Positions 46,640 to 57,380 of a stretch of DNA of 64,000 bases are shown one piece after another (the stretch's first letter is position 1; every line of letters begins with the position of its first letter). The stretch is from Agromyces terreus (GTDB lineage Bacteria > Actinomycetota > Actinomycetes > Actinomycetales > Microbacteriaceae). A program made the position numbers and the translations under genes. The DNA is taken from the NCBI RefSeq assembly GCF_009749465.1, contig NZ_WBIS01000008.1, forward strand, positions 62,001 to 126,000. Direction: 5' to 3'. The notes beneath the pieces were generated by a model. That model ran no database searches, was not told the DNA's origin, and saw only the letters and a program-made list of their open reading frames with translations.

Positions 46640-47671
46640 TCAGCGCCGCGCGGCCCACTCGAGCAGCTGCTCCGCGGGCCACGTGTTGACGATGCGCTCG
46701 GCGGGCACCCCGCTCGCCTCCGCGCGCGCGGCCCCGAGCTCGAGGAACGCGAAGTGCCCCGGCGCGTGCGCGTCGCTGTCGATCGAGAAGCGGCATCCGG
46801 CGTCGAGCGCGAGCGCGATGAGGTCGTCGGGCGGGTCCTGCCGCTCGGGGCGCGAGTTGATCTCGACGGCCACGTCGTGCTCGGCGCAGGCGGCGAACAC
46901 GGCCCTCGCGTCGAACGTGGATTGCGGGCGCGTGCCGCGCGAGCCCTCGACCAGACGGCCGGTGCAGTGCCCGAGCACGTTCGTGCGCGGGTTGCGGACG
47001 GCACGGAGCATCCGCTCGGTCAGCTCCTTCGACTCGGTGCGGAGCTTCGAGTGCACGCTCGCGACGACCACGTCGAGCCGTTCGAGCATCTCGGGGGCCT
47101 GGTCGAGCGATCCGTCGAGCAGGATGTCGACCTCGATGCCGGTGAGCAGGCGGATGCCGCGGCCGTCGCCCGTCTCGGCCGGGGTGCGGTTCAGCCGCTC
47201 GATCACGTCGAGCTGGTCGAGGAGGCGTTCGACGCTGAGCCCGTTGGCGATCGTGAGGTTCGGCGAGTGGTCGCTGACCACGAGGTAGTCGAGGCCGACG
47301 GATGCCGCGGCGCGGGCCATCGTCGAGATGGGCGTCGTGCCGTCGGACCAGTCGGTGTGGCTGTGCAGGTCGCCGCGGAGCTTCGCGCGGAGCCCCTCGA
47401 CCGAGCCCGCGGCAGGGCCGTCCTGCTCGCGCAGCGCGACGAGGTGGCTCGGCACGGCGCCGCCGACCGCCTCGGAGATCACGCCGAACGTGGTGTCGCC
47501 GATGCCCGCGGTGCGCTTCAGGCGTCCGTCGCGCACGCGTTCGGCGAGCTCGTCGGCGGGGAGGTCGCCGATGATGCCCGCCGCCTTGCGGAACGCCTTC
47601 GACTTGAACGCCGAGGCCCGGTCGCGCTCGAGCAGGAAGGCGATCTCCTCGAGCGCCGCGATCGGATCCAT
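46640..47671 (-). CDS. PHP-domain phosphoesterase with PolX-like N-terminus
   Basis: 343 residues. The N-terminal 90 residues form a helix-hairpin-helix region as in PolX (AFKSKAFRKAAGIIGDLPAD, TAGIGDTTFGVI). The PHP metal sites follow: GDLHSHTDWSDG (about 100), VVSDHSP, GIEVDILLDGS, VVASVHSK, NVLGHCTGRLV and SIDSDAHAPGHF. All ligands are present, so an active phosphoesterase or nuclease is likely. The polymerase part of PolX is absent. CAGAAT plus 6 nt precedes the ATG. Confidence 0.9.
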   Translation of the reverse strand: MDPIAALEEIAFLLERDRASAFKSKAFRKAAGIIGDLPADELAERVRDGRLKRTAGIGDTTFGVISEAVGGAVPSHLVALREQDGPAAGSVEGLRAKLRGDLHSHTDWSDGTTPISTMARAAASVGLDYLVVSDHSPNLTIANGLSVERLLDQLDVIERLNRTPAETGDGRGIRLLTGIEVDILLDGSLDQAPEMLERLDVVVASVHSKLRTESKELTERMLRAVRNPRTNVLGHCTGRLVEGSRGTRPQSTFDARAVFAACAEHDVAVEINSRPERQDPPDDLIALALDAGCRFSIDSDAHAPGHFAFLELGAARAEASGVPAERIVNTWPAEQLLEWAARR

Positions 47672-47677
47672 GCGCCC

Positions 47678-47683
47678 ATTCTG
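47678..47683 (-). promoter_or_regulatory. Leaderless -10 box of the PHP gene (CAGAAT)
   Basis: CAGAAT, 6 nt (GGGCGC), then ATG on the minus strand; back-to-back with the metallopeptidase promoter. Confidence 0.5.
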
Positions 47684-47750
47684 GCGCGGGCGCGCGGGTT
47701 TCGGCAGCCCCACCGGGCAGACGGCGCGCGGACGCCGCGGGCCGGTGCAG

Positions 47751-47756
47751 TAGCTT
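47751..47756 (+). promoter_or_regulatory. Leaderless -10 box of the metallopeptidase gene (TAGCTT)
   Basis: TAGCTT, 6 nt, then ATG. Confidence 0.55.
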
Positions 47757-47762
47757 CGGAAC

Positions 47763-48644
47763 ATGACGTTCAACCCGAACGCCGACATCAGCGGCGGCAA
47801 GACCTCCAAGCGCGGACGGAACACGGGCATCGCCGTCGGCGGCGGGCTCGGCGTGGTCGCCCTCGTCATCGTCGCGCAGCTGCTCGGCGTCGACCTGACG
47901 GGCCTGCTCGGCGGCGGCGAGAGCCAGGAGTCGGCGCCCGACACGAGCATCGAGCAGTGCCTCACCGGGCAGGACGCGAACGAGCGCGTCGACTGCCGCA
48001 TGCGCGGCGCCGCCGCGTCGCTCGAGGACTACTGGGCGGCCGCCGCACCCCAGGAACTCGGCATCGACTACGCCGCGCCCCAGGACTTCGCGCTGTTCAC
48101 CCAGTCGGTGTCCACGGCCTGCGGCTCGGCGACGAGCGCGACCGGACCCTTCTACTGCCCGCCCGACCAGATCATCTACGTCGACGTGACGTTCTTCGAC
48201 GAGCTCGAGTCGCAGTTCGGCGCGAGCGGCGGCTCGCTCGCCCAGATGTACGTCGTGGCGCACGAGTGGGGTCACCACGTGCAGAACCTCGCCGGCACGT
48301 TGCAGGCCGCGCAGGACGGGCAGACCGGCCCGACCTCGAACAGCGTGCGCACCGAACTGCAGGCCGACTGCTTCGCCGGCGCATGGGTCGGCGCCGCCGC
48401 CGAGACGCGCGACGACGACGGGGTGCCGTTCCTGCAGCAGCCGACGGTCGCCGAGGTGGCCGACGCGTTGAGCGCGGCCGCCGCCGTCGGCGACGACCGC
48501 ATCCAGGAGGCGACGCAGGGGCAGGTCAGCCCGCACACGTTCACCCACGGCACGAGCGAGCAGCGCCAGCGCTGGTTCACCGTCGGGTACGAGCAGGGGC
48601 CGACGGCCTGCGACACGTTCGGCATCGACGGCGCGCAGCTCTGA
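47763..48644 (+). CDS. Putative neutral zinc metallopeptidase (YpfJ family)
   Basis: 293 residues, membrane-anchored. Seen: MTFNPNADISGGKTSKRG, one helix (IAVGGGLGVVALVIVAQLLG), then an extracytoplasmic domain with the zinc motif VVAHEWGHHVQNLAGT (about residue 165), a third ligand region ELQADCFAGAWVG, and four cysteines (EQCLTG, VDCRMRG, TACGSA, FYCPPD) that could form disulfides. Matches PF04228-type proteins in order. Substrate unknown. The stop lies in a 20-bp tandem duplication. Confidence 0.9.
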   Translation: MTFNPNADISGGKTSKRGRNTGIAVGGGLGVVALVIVAQLLGVDLTGLLGGGESQESAPDTSIEQCLTGQDANERVDCRMRGAAASLEDYWAAAAPQELGIDYAAPQDFALFTQSVSTACGSATSATGPFYCPPDQIIYVDVTFFDELESQFGASGGSLAQMYVVAHEWGHHVQNLAGTLQAAQDGQTGPTSNSVRTELQADCFAGAWVGAAAETRDDDGVPFLQQPTVAEVADALSAAAAVGDDRIQEATQGQVSPHTFTHGTSEQRQRWFTVGYEQGPTACDTFGIDGAQL

Positions 48645-48665
48645 CCGACGGCGCGCAGCGCTGAC
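48626..48665. repeat. 20-bp tandem duplication across a stop codon
   Basis: Two copies, CGACGGCGCGCAG followed by CTCTGAC or CGCTGAC, 19 of 20 identical. The first contains the stop codon of the metallopeptidase gene, the second is intergenic. Confidence 0.9.
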
Positions 48666-48715
48666 CCCGGGCGCCGGAGCTCGGGCCCCGAGCCCGCCCG
48701 GCTCGCGACCCGCCG

Positions 48716-49756
48716 CTACAGCTCGACGACCGTCATGCCCGACCCGGCCGCGCCGGCGCCCATCGAGGCGAGCGCGTCGGGCACCTCGTCGAGGCCGATG
48801 CGCCGGCCCACGAGCTCGATCGGCCGGAAGAACTCCGACGCCACGGCGTCGAGCATCGACGGGTACTCGTGGGCGGCCATGCCGTGGCTGCCGAGGATCT
48901 CGAGCTCGCCCGCGATGACGGCGTCCATGGGCATCGCGGCGAGCGCCGAGGTGCCGACCATGAGGCCGATCTGCACGTGGCGTCCGCGCTTCTTGAGGCT
49001 CCGGACCGAGGCGAACGAGGTCTCGCTGCTGCCGTACGCGTCGACCGAGACATCCACCCCGCCTCCGGATGCCTCGAGGATGCGCTCGGCGGCGCCCTCG
49101 CCGCCGCGCACGGGAACGGCGCCCAGCTTCTCGGCGGCCTGGAGTGCGGCGTCCGACACGTCGACGCCGTAGACCGTGACGCCCGCCGCGACCGAGATCA
49201 TGATCGCCGAGAGGCCGACCCCGCCGCATCCGTGCACCGCGATCTGCTCGCCGGGCGCGAGGCGGCTGCGCGAGACGATGGCGCGGTAGGCGGTGGCGAA
49301 GCGGCATCCGAGCGAGGCGGCCTCGACGAAGCCGAGGGCGTCGGGCAGGCGGATGAGGTTGAGCTCGGCCTCGTCGATCGCGACGAGTTCGGCGAACGAG
49401 CCCCACCGCGTGAAGCCGGGCTGCGACTGGGCGTCGCACACCTGCTCGTTGCCGGCGAGGCATTCGGCGCAGCGCCCGCACGCGCAGATGAACGGCGCGG
49501 TGACCCGGTCGCCGACGGCCCAGCCGGAGTCGGGGGCGACCTCGGAACCGAGCTCGACGATCTCGCCCGCGAACTCGTGCCCGGGCACGTGCGGGAGGGC
49601 GATGACGTCGTCGTGGCCCATCCAGCCGTGCCAGTCGCTGCGGCACACGCCGGTCGCCCGCACCCGGATGACAGCGCCCCGCGGCGGGCAGTCGGGTTCG
49701 GGCACGTCGGCGAGTTCGGGTCGCTCGCCGAAGGCGGTGAAGAGCACGGCACGCAC
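48716..49756 (-). CDS. Zinc-dependent alcohol dehydrogenase
   Basis: Medium-chain NAD(P)-dependent dehydrogenase; 346 residues. Seen: catalytic zinc Cys in TGVCRSDWHGWMG, VPGHEFAGEIVELG, structural zinc cysteines in CACGRCAECLAGNEQVC, and the nucleotide loop HGCGGVGLSAIMI. ICACGRCAEC and the C-terminal MAAHEYPSMLDAV resemble actinobacterial alcohol dehydrogenases of broad specificity. GTG start with GGAGGA 5 nt upstream; a longer frame upstream is low-complexity. Confidence 0.92.
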   Translation of the reverse strand: MRAVLFTAFGERPELADVPEPDCPPRGAVIRVRATGVCRSDWHGWMGHDDVIALPHVPGHEFAGEIVELGSEVAPDSGWAVGDRVTAPFICACGRCAECLAGNEQVCDAQSQPGFTRWGSFAELVAIDEAELNLIRLPDALGFVEAASLGCRFATAYRAIVSRSRLAPGEQIAVHGCGGVGLSAIMISVAAGVTVYGVDVSDAALQAAEKLGAVPVRGGEGAAERILEASGGGVDVSVDAYGSSETSFASVRSLKKRGRHVQIGLMVGTSALAAMPMDAVIAGELEILGSHGMAAHEYPSMLDAVASEFFRPIELVGRRIGLDEVPDALASMGAGAAGSGMTVVEL

Positions 49757-49954
49757 GGGTTCCTCCGTTGGGTCGACGGATGTCGCGGCTGCGAGCGGCG
49801 CGTCGGGTCGGCGGGCCGGGGGCTCCGCCACGCGGCTTCGCGGGCGACGCATGTGAGCCTACCGGCCCGTCGGGCGGGTGCCGGCCACGCCCACGGCCAC
49901 GGCCTCCGGAGCACGAGCGTCCGCCGCGAGACGGTCCGGGGCACGCTCCGCCAA

Positions 49955-49967
49955 ATTGTGGAACAAT
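49955..49967. promoter_or_regulatory. Palindrome and -10 box before the EamA gene
   Basis: ATTGT-N3-ACAAT, a perfect 5-bp-arm palindrome. Its right half forms a -10-like AACAAT that is 6 nt before the ATG, so a bound regulator would block the promoter. Confidence 0.45.
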
Positions 49968-49973
49968 CTGTGC

Positions 49974-51023
49974 ATGCGTTTCGTCGTGGCCGTGCTCCTC
50001 GCGTCCGTGTGCTTCGGCACCACGGGAACCGCGCAGGCGCTCGGCCCCGACGCCGACCCGCTCTCCGTCGGGGCCGCGCGCATCCTCATCGGCGGCGGCG
50101 CCCTCGCCCTCATCGCGGGTGCGAGCCTGCTCGTGCGGCGGTCCCGGCGACCAGGGGACGGGCGAGCGGATGCCCCGACGCGGCCGCAACCGGCGGCGCG
50201 CGCTCCGCGGCATCCGCTCGGTTCCCTCCTCGTCGTGCTCGTCGGCGCCCTCGGCGTGCTCGCCTACCAACCCGCGTTCTTCGCGGGAACCGCCGCGAAC
50301 GGCGTGGCCGTCGGCACGGTCGTCGCGCTCGGCTCCGCCCCCGTCATCACCGGCGCCCTCGACTGGGCGCTGCGGCGCCGGTATCCGGGCACCCGCTGGC
50401 TGGTCGCGACCGTGATCGCGACGGCCGGCGTCTCGGTGCTCGCCCTCGCGTCGGACTCGACGCAGGCCGCGGCCAGCCCGCTCGGCCTGCTCGCCTCGCT
50501 CGGGGCCGGCGCCTCCTACGCCGTCTACACGCTCTCCGCGAAGCAGCTGCTCGACCGGGGCTTCACCCCGACCGGGAGCATGGGCGCGCTCTTCGGCACC
50601 GCCGCGGTCGCGAGTCTGCCGATCCTGCTGGCGACGGATGCCTCGTGGCTCGCCACCGACGCCGGCCTCGCCATGGCGCTCTGGCTCGGGCTCGTCGCCA
50701 CCGCCCTGGCCTACGTGCTCTTCGGCGTCGGGCTCTCGGGGCTCGCGCCGGCCGTCGTGGCCACGCTCACGCTCGCGGAACCGCTGACCGCGGGGCTGCT
50801 CGGCGTCGTCGTGCTCGGCGAGACCCTGGCGCCGGCATCCGTGCTCGGACTCGCCATCCTGGCGCTCGGCATCGTCGTGCTCGCGACGGGCGGATGTCGG
50901 AGGTCGAACGTATCTTCGAGGACATGGACATCATCCTCATCCCCGGGTTCTGGCTCGACGCCGCGTCGTGGGGCGACGTCGTCCCCATCCTCGAAGAGGC
51001 CGGGCACCGCCCCCACCCCGTGA
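49974..51023 (+). CDS. EamA/DMT-family transporter
   Basis: 349 residues, ten hydrophobic helices in two EamA repeats (LLASVCFGTTGTAQALG; GLLASLGAGASYAVYTLSAK; ALWLGLVATALAYVLFGVGL; LAPAVVATLTLAEPLTAGLL). Likely exporter of a small metabolite. The last 42 or so residues after VVLATGG are Ser/Arg/Pro-rich low-complexity and are read out of frame over the start of the next gene. The real functional end is near residue 305. Confidence 0.8.
   Translation: MRFVVAVLLASVCFGTTGTAQALGPDADPLSVGAARILIGGGALALIAGASLLVRRSRRPGDGRADAPTRPQPAARAPRHPLGSLLVVLVGALGVLAYQPAFFAGTAANGVAVGTVVALGSAPVITGALDWALRRRYPGTRWLVATVIATAGVSVLALASDSTQAAASPLGLLASLGAGASYAVYTLSAKQLLDRGFTPTGSMGALFGTAAVASLPILLATDASWLATDAGLAMALWLGLVATALAYVLFGVGLSGLAPAVVATLTLAEPLTAGLLGVVVLGETLAPASVLGLAILALGIVVLATGGCRRSNVSSRTWTSSSSPGSGSTPRRGATSSPSSKRPGTAPTP
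50911..50916 (+). promoter_or_regulatory. -10 box inside the EamA gene (TATCTT)
   Basis: TATCTT with 7 nt to the ATG of the following hydrolase. It gives that gene its own start within the upstream reading frame. Confidence 0.45.
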
Positions 51024-51619
51024 CGCTGCCCGGGCTCGAGTCGGTCGACGCCGACCGCCGCGAGATCGGCCTGCGCGACCACATCGACGCCGTCGTGCGA
51101 CTCGTCGACACCTTCGCCGAGCCGGTCGTGCTCGTCGCGCACTCGGGCGGCGGCGCCGTCGCCCACGGGGTCGCCGACGCCCGCCCCGACCGCGTCGCCC
51201 GGGTGGTCTACGTCGACGCCGGCCCGCTCGCCGACGGCCAGGCGATCAACGACGAACTGCCCGTCGTCGACGGCGAGATCCCGCTGCCCGAATGGCAGGA
51301 CTTCGACGACGCCGACCTCGTCGACCTCGACGACGACCTGCGTGCGAGATTCCGCGCTCGGGCGGTGCCCGAGCCGGTGCGCGTCGCGACCGACCCGCTC
51401 GTGCTCCGCGACGACCGCCGCTACGACGTTCCCGTCACCGTCATCGCCTGCGAGTTCCCGAGCTCCACGCTCGTCGACTTCATCGCGGCCGACGCCGGGT
51501 TCACCCGCGAGCTCGCGCGCGTCCGCGAGGTCGCCTACATCGACCTGCCCACCGGCCACTGGCCCCAGTTCACGAAGCCGGTGCAGCTGGGGCAGGCGAT
51601 CGCCGCGGCCGTGCGGTGA
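50924..51619 (+). CDS. Alpha/beta hydrolase, esterase-like
   Basis: 231 residues. Seen: MDIILIPGFWLDAASWGDVV, nucleophile Ser in VVLVAHSGGGAVAHGVADA (about 72), and His in DLPTGHWPQFTKP near the C-terminus; the Asp is likely in the VTVIACEFPSSTLVDF region. Small cytosolic esterase-type protein, similar to the AB_hydrolase_6 group. A start ten codons earlier is possible; the inner ATG follows a -10 box and begins the conserved strand. It overlaps the EamA frame by 100 nt. Confidence 0.82.
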   Translation: MDIILIPGFWLDAASWGDVVPILEEAGHRPHPVTLPGLESVDADRREIGLRDHIDAVVRLVDTFAEPVVLVAHSGGGAVAHGVADARPDRVARVVYVDAGPLADGQAINDELPVVDGEIPLPEWQDFDDADLVDLDDDLRARFRARAVPEPVRVATDPLVLRDDRRYDVPVTVIACEFPSSTLVDFIAADAGFTRELARVREVAYIDLPTGHWPQFTKPVQLGQAIAAAVR

Positions 51620-51853
51620 TCCGGTCGCCCTTCGCACCGCCCGCGGGGGCGACGGGGCCGCCGGGCCGCGTGTACCAGTGATCGACTCCGCGGCTGCAGG
51701 TGCAGGCCGCCTCGACCTTCTCCTCCAGGCCCACCGCCTGGAAGAACTCACGGTGCGGGGCGGTAGGGGCGCTCGTGCGAGGCATCTTCGACTCCAGTCC
51801 ATCTCGGCACGCCGATCGCGTGCCTCATCTGGAGAGACGCCCGACCCCGCCGA
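51620..51853. other. Intergenic region, possible small remnant
   Basis: 234 nt between convergent genes. A 71-codon minus-strand frame (51570-51785) begins MPRTSAPTAPHREFFQAVGL and contains ACTCSRGVDHWYT. It overlaps the hydrolase end and becomes shadow-like, so I do not call it a gene; it might be a decayed fragment. Confidence 0.4.
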
Positions 51854-54198
<2,345 letters not shown>

Positions 54199-54230
54199 GC
54201 CGCGGGTTCGGGGCCGGCCGGCGCCCGACG

Positions 54231-54236
54231 TAGGCT
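54231..54236 (+). promoter_or_regulatory. Leaderless -10 box of the 56-residue gene (TAGGCT)
   Basis: TAGGCT, 6 nt (TGGCGC), then ATG; the same box and spacing as mdh. Confidence 0.55.
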
Positions 54237-54242
54237 TGGCGC

Positions 54243-54413
54243 ATGGCCAAGTCCCTCTCGCCCGCGCGCCGCAAGCAGCTCATCGTCGGCCTCGTGATGG
54301 GCGTCATCGTCGGCGTCGTCATCAGCCTGTTCACGGGCTTCTGGCTGTGGCTCGCCGCGGGCGTGGTCATGGGCCTCGCGACCGGGGCCATCATGAAGCC
54401 CCCGACCGAGTAG
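54243..54413 (+). CDS. Small membrane protein, 56 residues
   Basis: MAKSLSPARRKQLIVGLVMG, then two hydrophobic helices (GVIVGVVISLFTGFWLWLAA; GVVMGLATGAIM) and a short polar end KPPTE. Function unknown. The promoter spacing and a terminator right behind it support a real gene. Confidence 0.75.
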   Translation: MAKSLSPARRKQLIVGLVMGVIVGVVISLFTGFWLWLAAGVVMGLATGAIMKPPTE

Positions 54414-54446
54414 CGCGCGCCCGCCGTCGAGCGCCCGGCCGACAGC

Positions 54447-54480
54447 GAGAAGGCCTGGTTCCGACGAACCCGGCCTTCTC
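54447..54480. terminator. Bidirectional terminator
   Basis: GAGAAGGCC/GGCCTTCTC (perfect 9 bp), extended by TGGTTC/GAACC, between the convergent 56-residue gene and the acyl-CoA oxidase gene. Confidence 0.8.
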
Positions 54481-54491
54481 GAAGGGCAGCG

Positions 54492-56621
54492 CTACCGCTT
54501 CTTGCTCTTCTCGGCGGTGGGGAGCGTGCCGTCGGCGCGCCTGGCCGCGTAGTACGCGCGTGCCTCGTCCTGGCGCTCCTGCTCGGCACCCGACGCGATG
54601 TTCGCACGCAGGTGCTCGGGCCCGTAGCCGAAGGCGTCGACGAGGTCCTGCGCGTGGGGGCGCAGGCGCTCGATCAGCCGGTCGATGTAGGCGCTCACCG
54701 ACTGCGCGCGCTTGGGCGAGAGGCGCCCGTTCATCAGGTACCAGGCGGCGTGCTTCTCGATCAGGCCGAGACCGAACAGGTCGCGCACCCACGTGAGCAC
54801 CTGCTTCGTGTCCGCGTCGGCGACGCGCTCGAGGCCCCGGGTGAACGCCTCCCACTGCAGCAGCTCGGCGTGGGCGCGGGCGGCCTCGATGAGCTCGTTC
54901 TGGTTGCGGTTGAACAGCGCCGCGCCCTCGATCTTCGAGAGCTTGCGGGCCTCGCGCAGGCGCCCGGCGATCTCGGCCACCATCGTCTCGACGCGGTCGG
55001 TGAGCATCGAGCGCTGCGTGTCGGTGTCGCGCAGCTCCGCGACCGAGCGGGCGGTCGACCCGAGGTCCGCGATGTTCTGCCCGAGGCGGCGCAGGCCCGT
55101 GCCGTGGTACGCGCGCTCGGCCGTCTGCGAGACGACGTAGCGGGCCATGGCCCCGACATCCGCCTTCGCGAACTGCTTCGAGAAGTCGGTGAGCAGCCGC
55201 TTGGCGACGAGCTGGAGCAGCACGTTGTTGTCGCCCTCGAACGTGACGTACACGTCGAGGTCCTGGCGCAGGCCCACGAGCCGGTTCTCGGCGAGGAAGC
55301 CCGCGCCGCCGCACGCCTCGCGCGCCTCCTGGAGCGTCTCGAGCGCGTGCCACGTCGAGAGGGGCTTCAGTGAGGCCGCGATGGTCTCGAGATCCTGACG
55401 GTCGTCGTCGGTGTCGGCCGCCCCCGAGAACACGGCGTCGAATTTCACCAGGAACTCGTCGTGGGCGAAGATCTGCGCGTACGTCGTGGCGAGTTTGGGC
55501 AGGAGTCGGCGCTGGTGGCGCTGGTAGTCGAGCAGCACCTCTTCGTCGGTGTCGCTCGCGGCGTTGAACTGGCGGCGCTGGTTGCCGTAGGTCACGGCGA
55601 TGGCCAGGGCCATGGCGGATGCCGCGGTCGCGGCGCCGTCGAGGGAGACGCGGCCCTGCACGAGGGTGCCGAGCATCGTGAAGAAGCGTCGGCCGGGGCT
55701 CGCGATCGGGCTCGAGTACGTGCCGTCCTCGGCGACCGAGCCGTAGCGGTTCAGGAGGTTCTCACGCGGGACCCGCACGTTCGTGAAGTGCAGTCGCCCA
55801 TTGTCGATGCCGTTGAGGCCGCCCTTGAGGCCGTCGTCCTCGCCGCCGATGCCCTTGAGGAAGCCGCCCTTGGTGTTGCGCAGCGGCACGTAGAACGCGT
55901 GCACACCGTGGTTGACGCCCTTCGTGACGAGCTGCGCGAACACGACCGCGGCCGTGCCGTGGACGGCCGCGTTGCCGAGGTAGTCCTTCCACGCCCCGCG
56001 GAACGGGGTGTCGATCACGAACTGCTGCTTCTTCTCGTCGTACGTGGCGGTCGTGCCGATCGCCGCGACATCCGACCCGTGCCCCGTCTCGGTCATCGCG
56101 AACGCGCCGGGCACCTTGAGCGACATGATGTCGGGCAGGAACGTCTCGTGGTGGTACTCGGTGCCGAGGTGCAGCACGGCCGCGCCGAAGAGGCCCCACT
56201 GCACGCCGGACTTGATCTGCAGGCTCGGGTCGGCGACCACGAGCTCCTCGAAGGCGGCGATGTTGCCGCCGTGGTCGTCGCGGCCGCCGAGCGAGGTCGG
56301 GAACGCGCGGTGCACGGCGCCCTGGTCGACGAGGATCTTGAGCTGGCCGAGCACGCGCTCGCGGTGCTCCTCCTTCGACTGGCCCTCGATGCGCTGCAGC
56401 TTGGGGTCGGCCGCGCGCTTGCGCGCCTCGAGCCGGATGTCGGCCCAGGTGCCGAGGAGCTGGCGGCCGAGCGACTCGACGTCGATGCGCGGGGCGGTCG
56501 CGCCGCGGCTCGGGGGCGCGGTGATCGGGGATGCGGCGTCCTCCCGCGCGGGCCGCGCGGGAACGGTCGCGGGGGTCGTCGCGTCTTCGGACTTCGTGGT
56601 GCGGGATGCCGTGTCAACCAT
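54492..56621 (-). CDS. Acyl-CoA oxidase/dehydrogenase, ACOX type
   Basis: FAD enzyme for the first step of fatty acid beta-oxidation; 709 residues, longer than ordinary acyl-CoA dehydrogenases (about 390) because of the ACOX C-terminal domain. Seen: an unstructured N-terminus (about 45 residues), the FAD/substrate motif FAMTETGHGSDVAAIGTTAT, HGVHAFYVPLRNTKGG, GYGNQR-like VTYGNQRRQFN, EACGGAGFLAENRL, and the catalytic Glu in YVTFEGDNNVLLQLVAKRLL. Electron acceptor (oxygen or ETF) cannot be decided from motifs. Confidence 0.92.
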   Translation of the reverse strand: MVDTASRTTKSEDATTPATVPARPAREDAASPITAPPSRGATAPRIDVESLGRQLLGTWADIRLEARKRAADPKLQRIEGQSKEEHRERVLGQLKILVDQGAVHRAFPTSLGGRDDHGGNIAAFEELVVADPSLQIKSGVQWGLFGAAVLHLGTEYHHETFLPDIMSLKVPGAFAMTETGHGSDVAAIGTTATYDEKKQQFVIDTPFRGAWKDYLGNAAVHGTAAVVFAQLVTKGVNHGVHAFYVPLRNTKGGFLKGIGGEDDGLKGGLNGIDNGRLHFTNVRVPRENLLNRYGSVAEDGTYSSPIASPGRRFFTMLGTLVQGRVSLDGAATAASAMALAIAVTYGNQRRQFNAASDTDEEVLLDYQRHQRRLLPKLATTYAQIFAHDEFLVKFDAVFSGAADTDDDRQDLETIAASLKPLSTWHALETLQEAREACGGAGFLAENRLVGLRQDLDVYVTFEGDNNVLLQLVAKRLLTDFSKQFAKADVGAMARYVVSQTAERAYHGTGLRRLGQNIADLGSTARSVAELRDTDTQRSMLTDRVETMVAEIAGRLREARKLSKIEGAALFNRNQNELIEAARAHAELLQWEAFTRGLERVADADTKQVLTWVRDLFGLGLIEKHAAWYLMNGRLSPKRAQSVSAYIDRLIERLRPHAQDLVDAFGYGPEHLRANIASGAEQERQDEARAYYAARRADGTLPTAEKSKKR

Positions 56622-56863
56622 CGTCGGTCTCGTCCTTCGTGTGGAGCGGTCAGCTCATTCCAACGTACGACGGGCGCCCGAACGCGGGAAGCGCTGCATC
56701 CGGCGCCTACAAAGCCACGGCGCAACGGCTCCGATCAGCCTGTGACGAAGCTACAAAACGGATGCCGGGACGTTGTGATCTTCGCACCATCGGGCGCGCT
56801 TCTGCGGGTCGGCATCGAGCGGCTCCCCGCCCCTCGACCCCCGGCCGCCGAGCCGCCGAGCCG
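56622..56863. other. Intergenic region upstream of the acyl-CoA oxidase gene
   Basis: TACGTT (56662-56667, minus strand) is a possible -10 about 40 nt before the start; the leader contains AAGGACGAGA. No gene seen. Confidence 0.4.
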
Positions 56864-57265
56864 TCAGGCGCGGAAGAACTGGCTTGCGGCCTTGGTCCAG
56901 AGCAGGATCACGACGATGAGCGAGACGAGGATGCTGAACCATTCGCCGATCGGGTTGCCCATGTTCGCCACGGCGACGAACAGGGAGGAGATGATCGAGA
57001 GCACCTGCACGACCGTGACGATGAGCCGGGCCGCGGTGTTGCCGCCCAGAAGACCGCCGGCGACGATGATCGTGATGAGGCCGAGGATGATCGAGACGAT
57101 CGCCGACGTGTAGACGGCGCCGGCGCCGCCCCACTGCGGGTCGACGGCGATCGCGGTCGCCTGGAAGAGCATGATCGTGCCGACCACGACGTCGATCGCA
57201 CCGGAGATCCAGGCGATGACGGCGACGATCGTGACGCCGGCCGGACGAGCGGTGTGTTGTGCCAT
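56864..57265 (-). CDS. Four-helix membrane protein (DUF7144-like)
   Basis: 133 residues with four transmembrane helices: VTIVAVIAWISGAIDVVVGT, AIVSIILGLITIIVAGGLLG, AARLIVTVVQVLSIISSLFV and WFSILVSLIVVILLWTKAAS. Short loops, few charges. It resembles a common actinobacterial integral membrane family; function unknown. TACGAT about 53 nt upstream and GGAGG near the ATG suggest a normal leader. Confidence 0.78.
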   Translation of the reverse strand: MAQHTARPAGVTIVAVIAWISGAIDVVVGTIMLFQATAIAVDPQWGGAGAVYTSAIVSIILGLITIIVAGGLLGGNTAARLIVTVVQVLSIISSLFVAVANMGNPIGEWFSILVSLIVVILLWTKAASQFFRA

Positions 57266-57380
57266 GGCGACCTCCGAGCTCTCAGCCGGGAACGGCGAAT
57301 GCTCCCGCAGTCCTGATCGTAGCGAGCGGCGGGCCCGGATCACAGGATGCCGCGCATGAATCGGGAACGGCCCCGCGCTG

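Noticed and set aside
51570-51785. 71-residue minus-strand protein
   Set aside because: It overlaps the hydrolase 3' end, has no promoter or ribosome binding site that I can see and no known motif.
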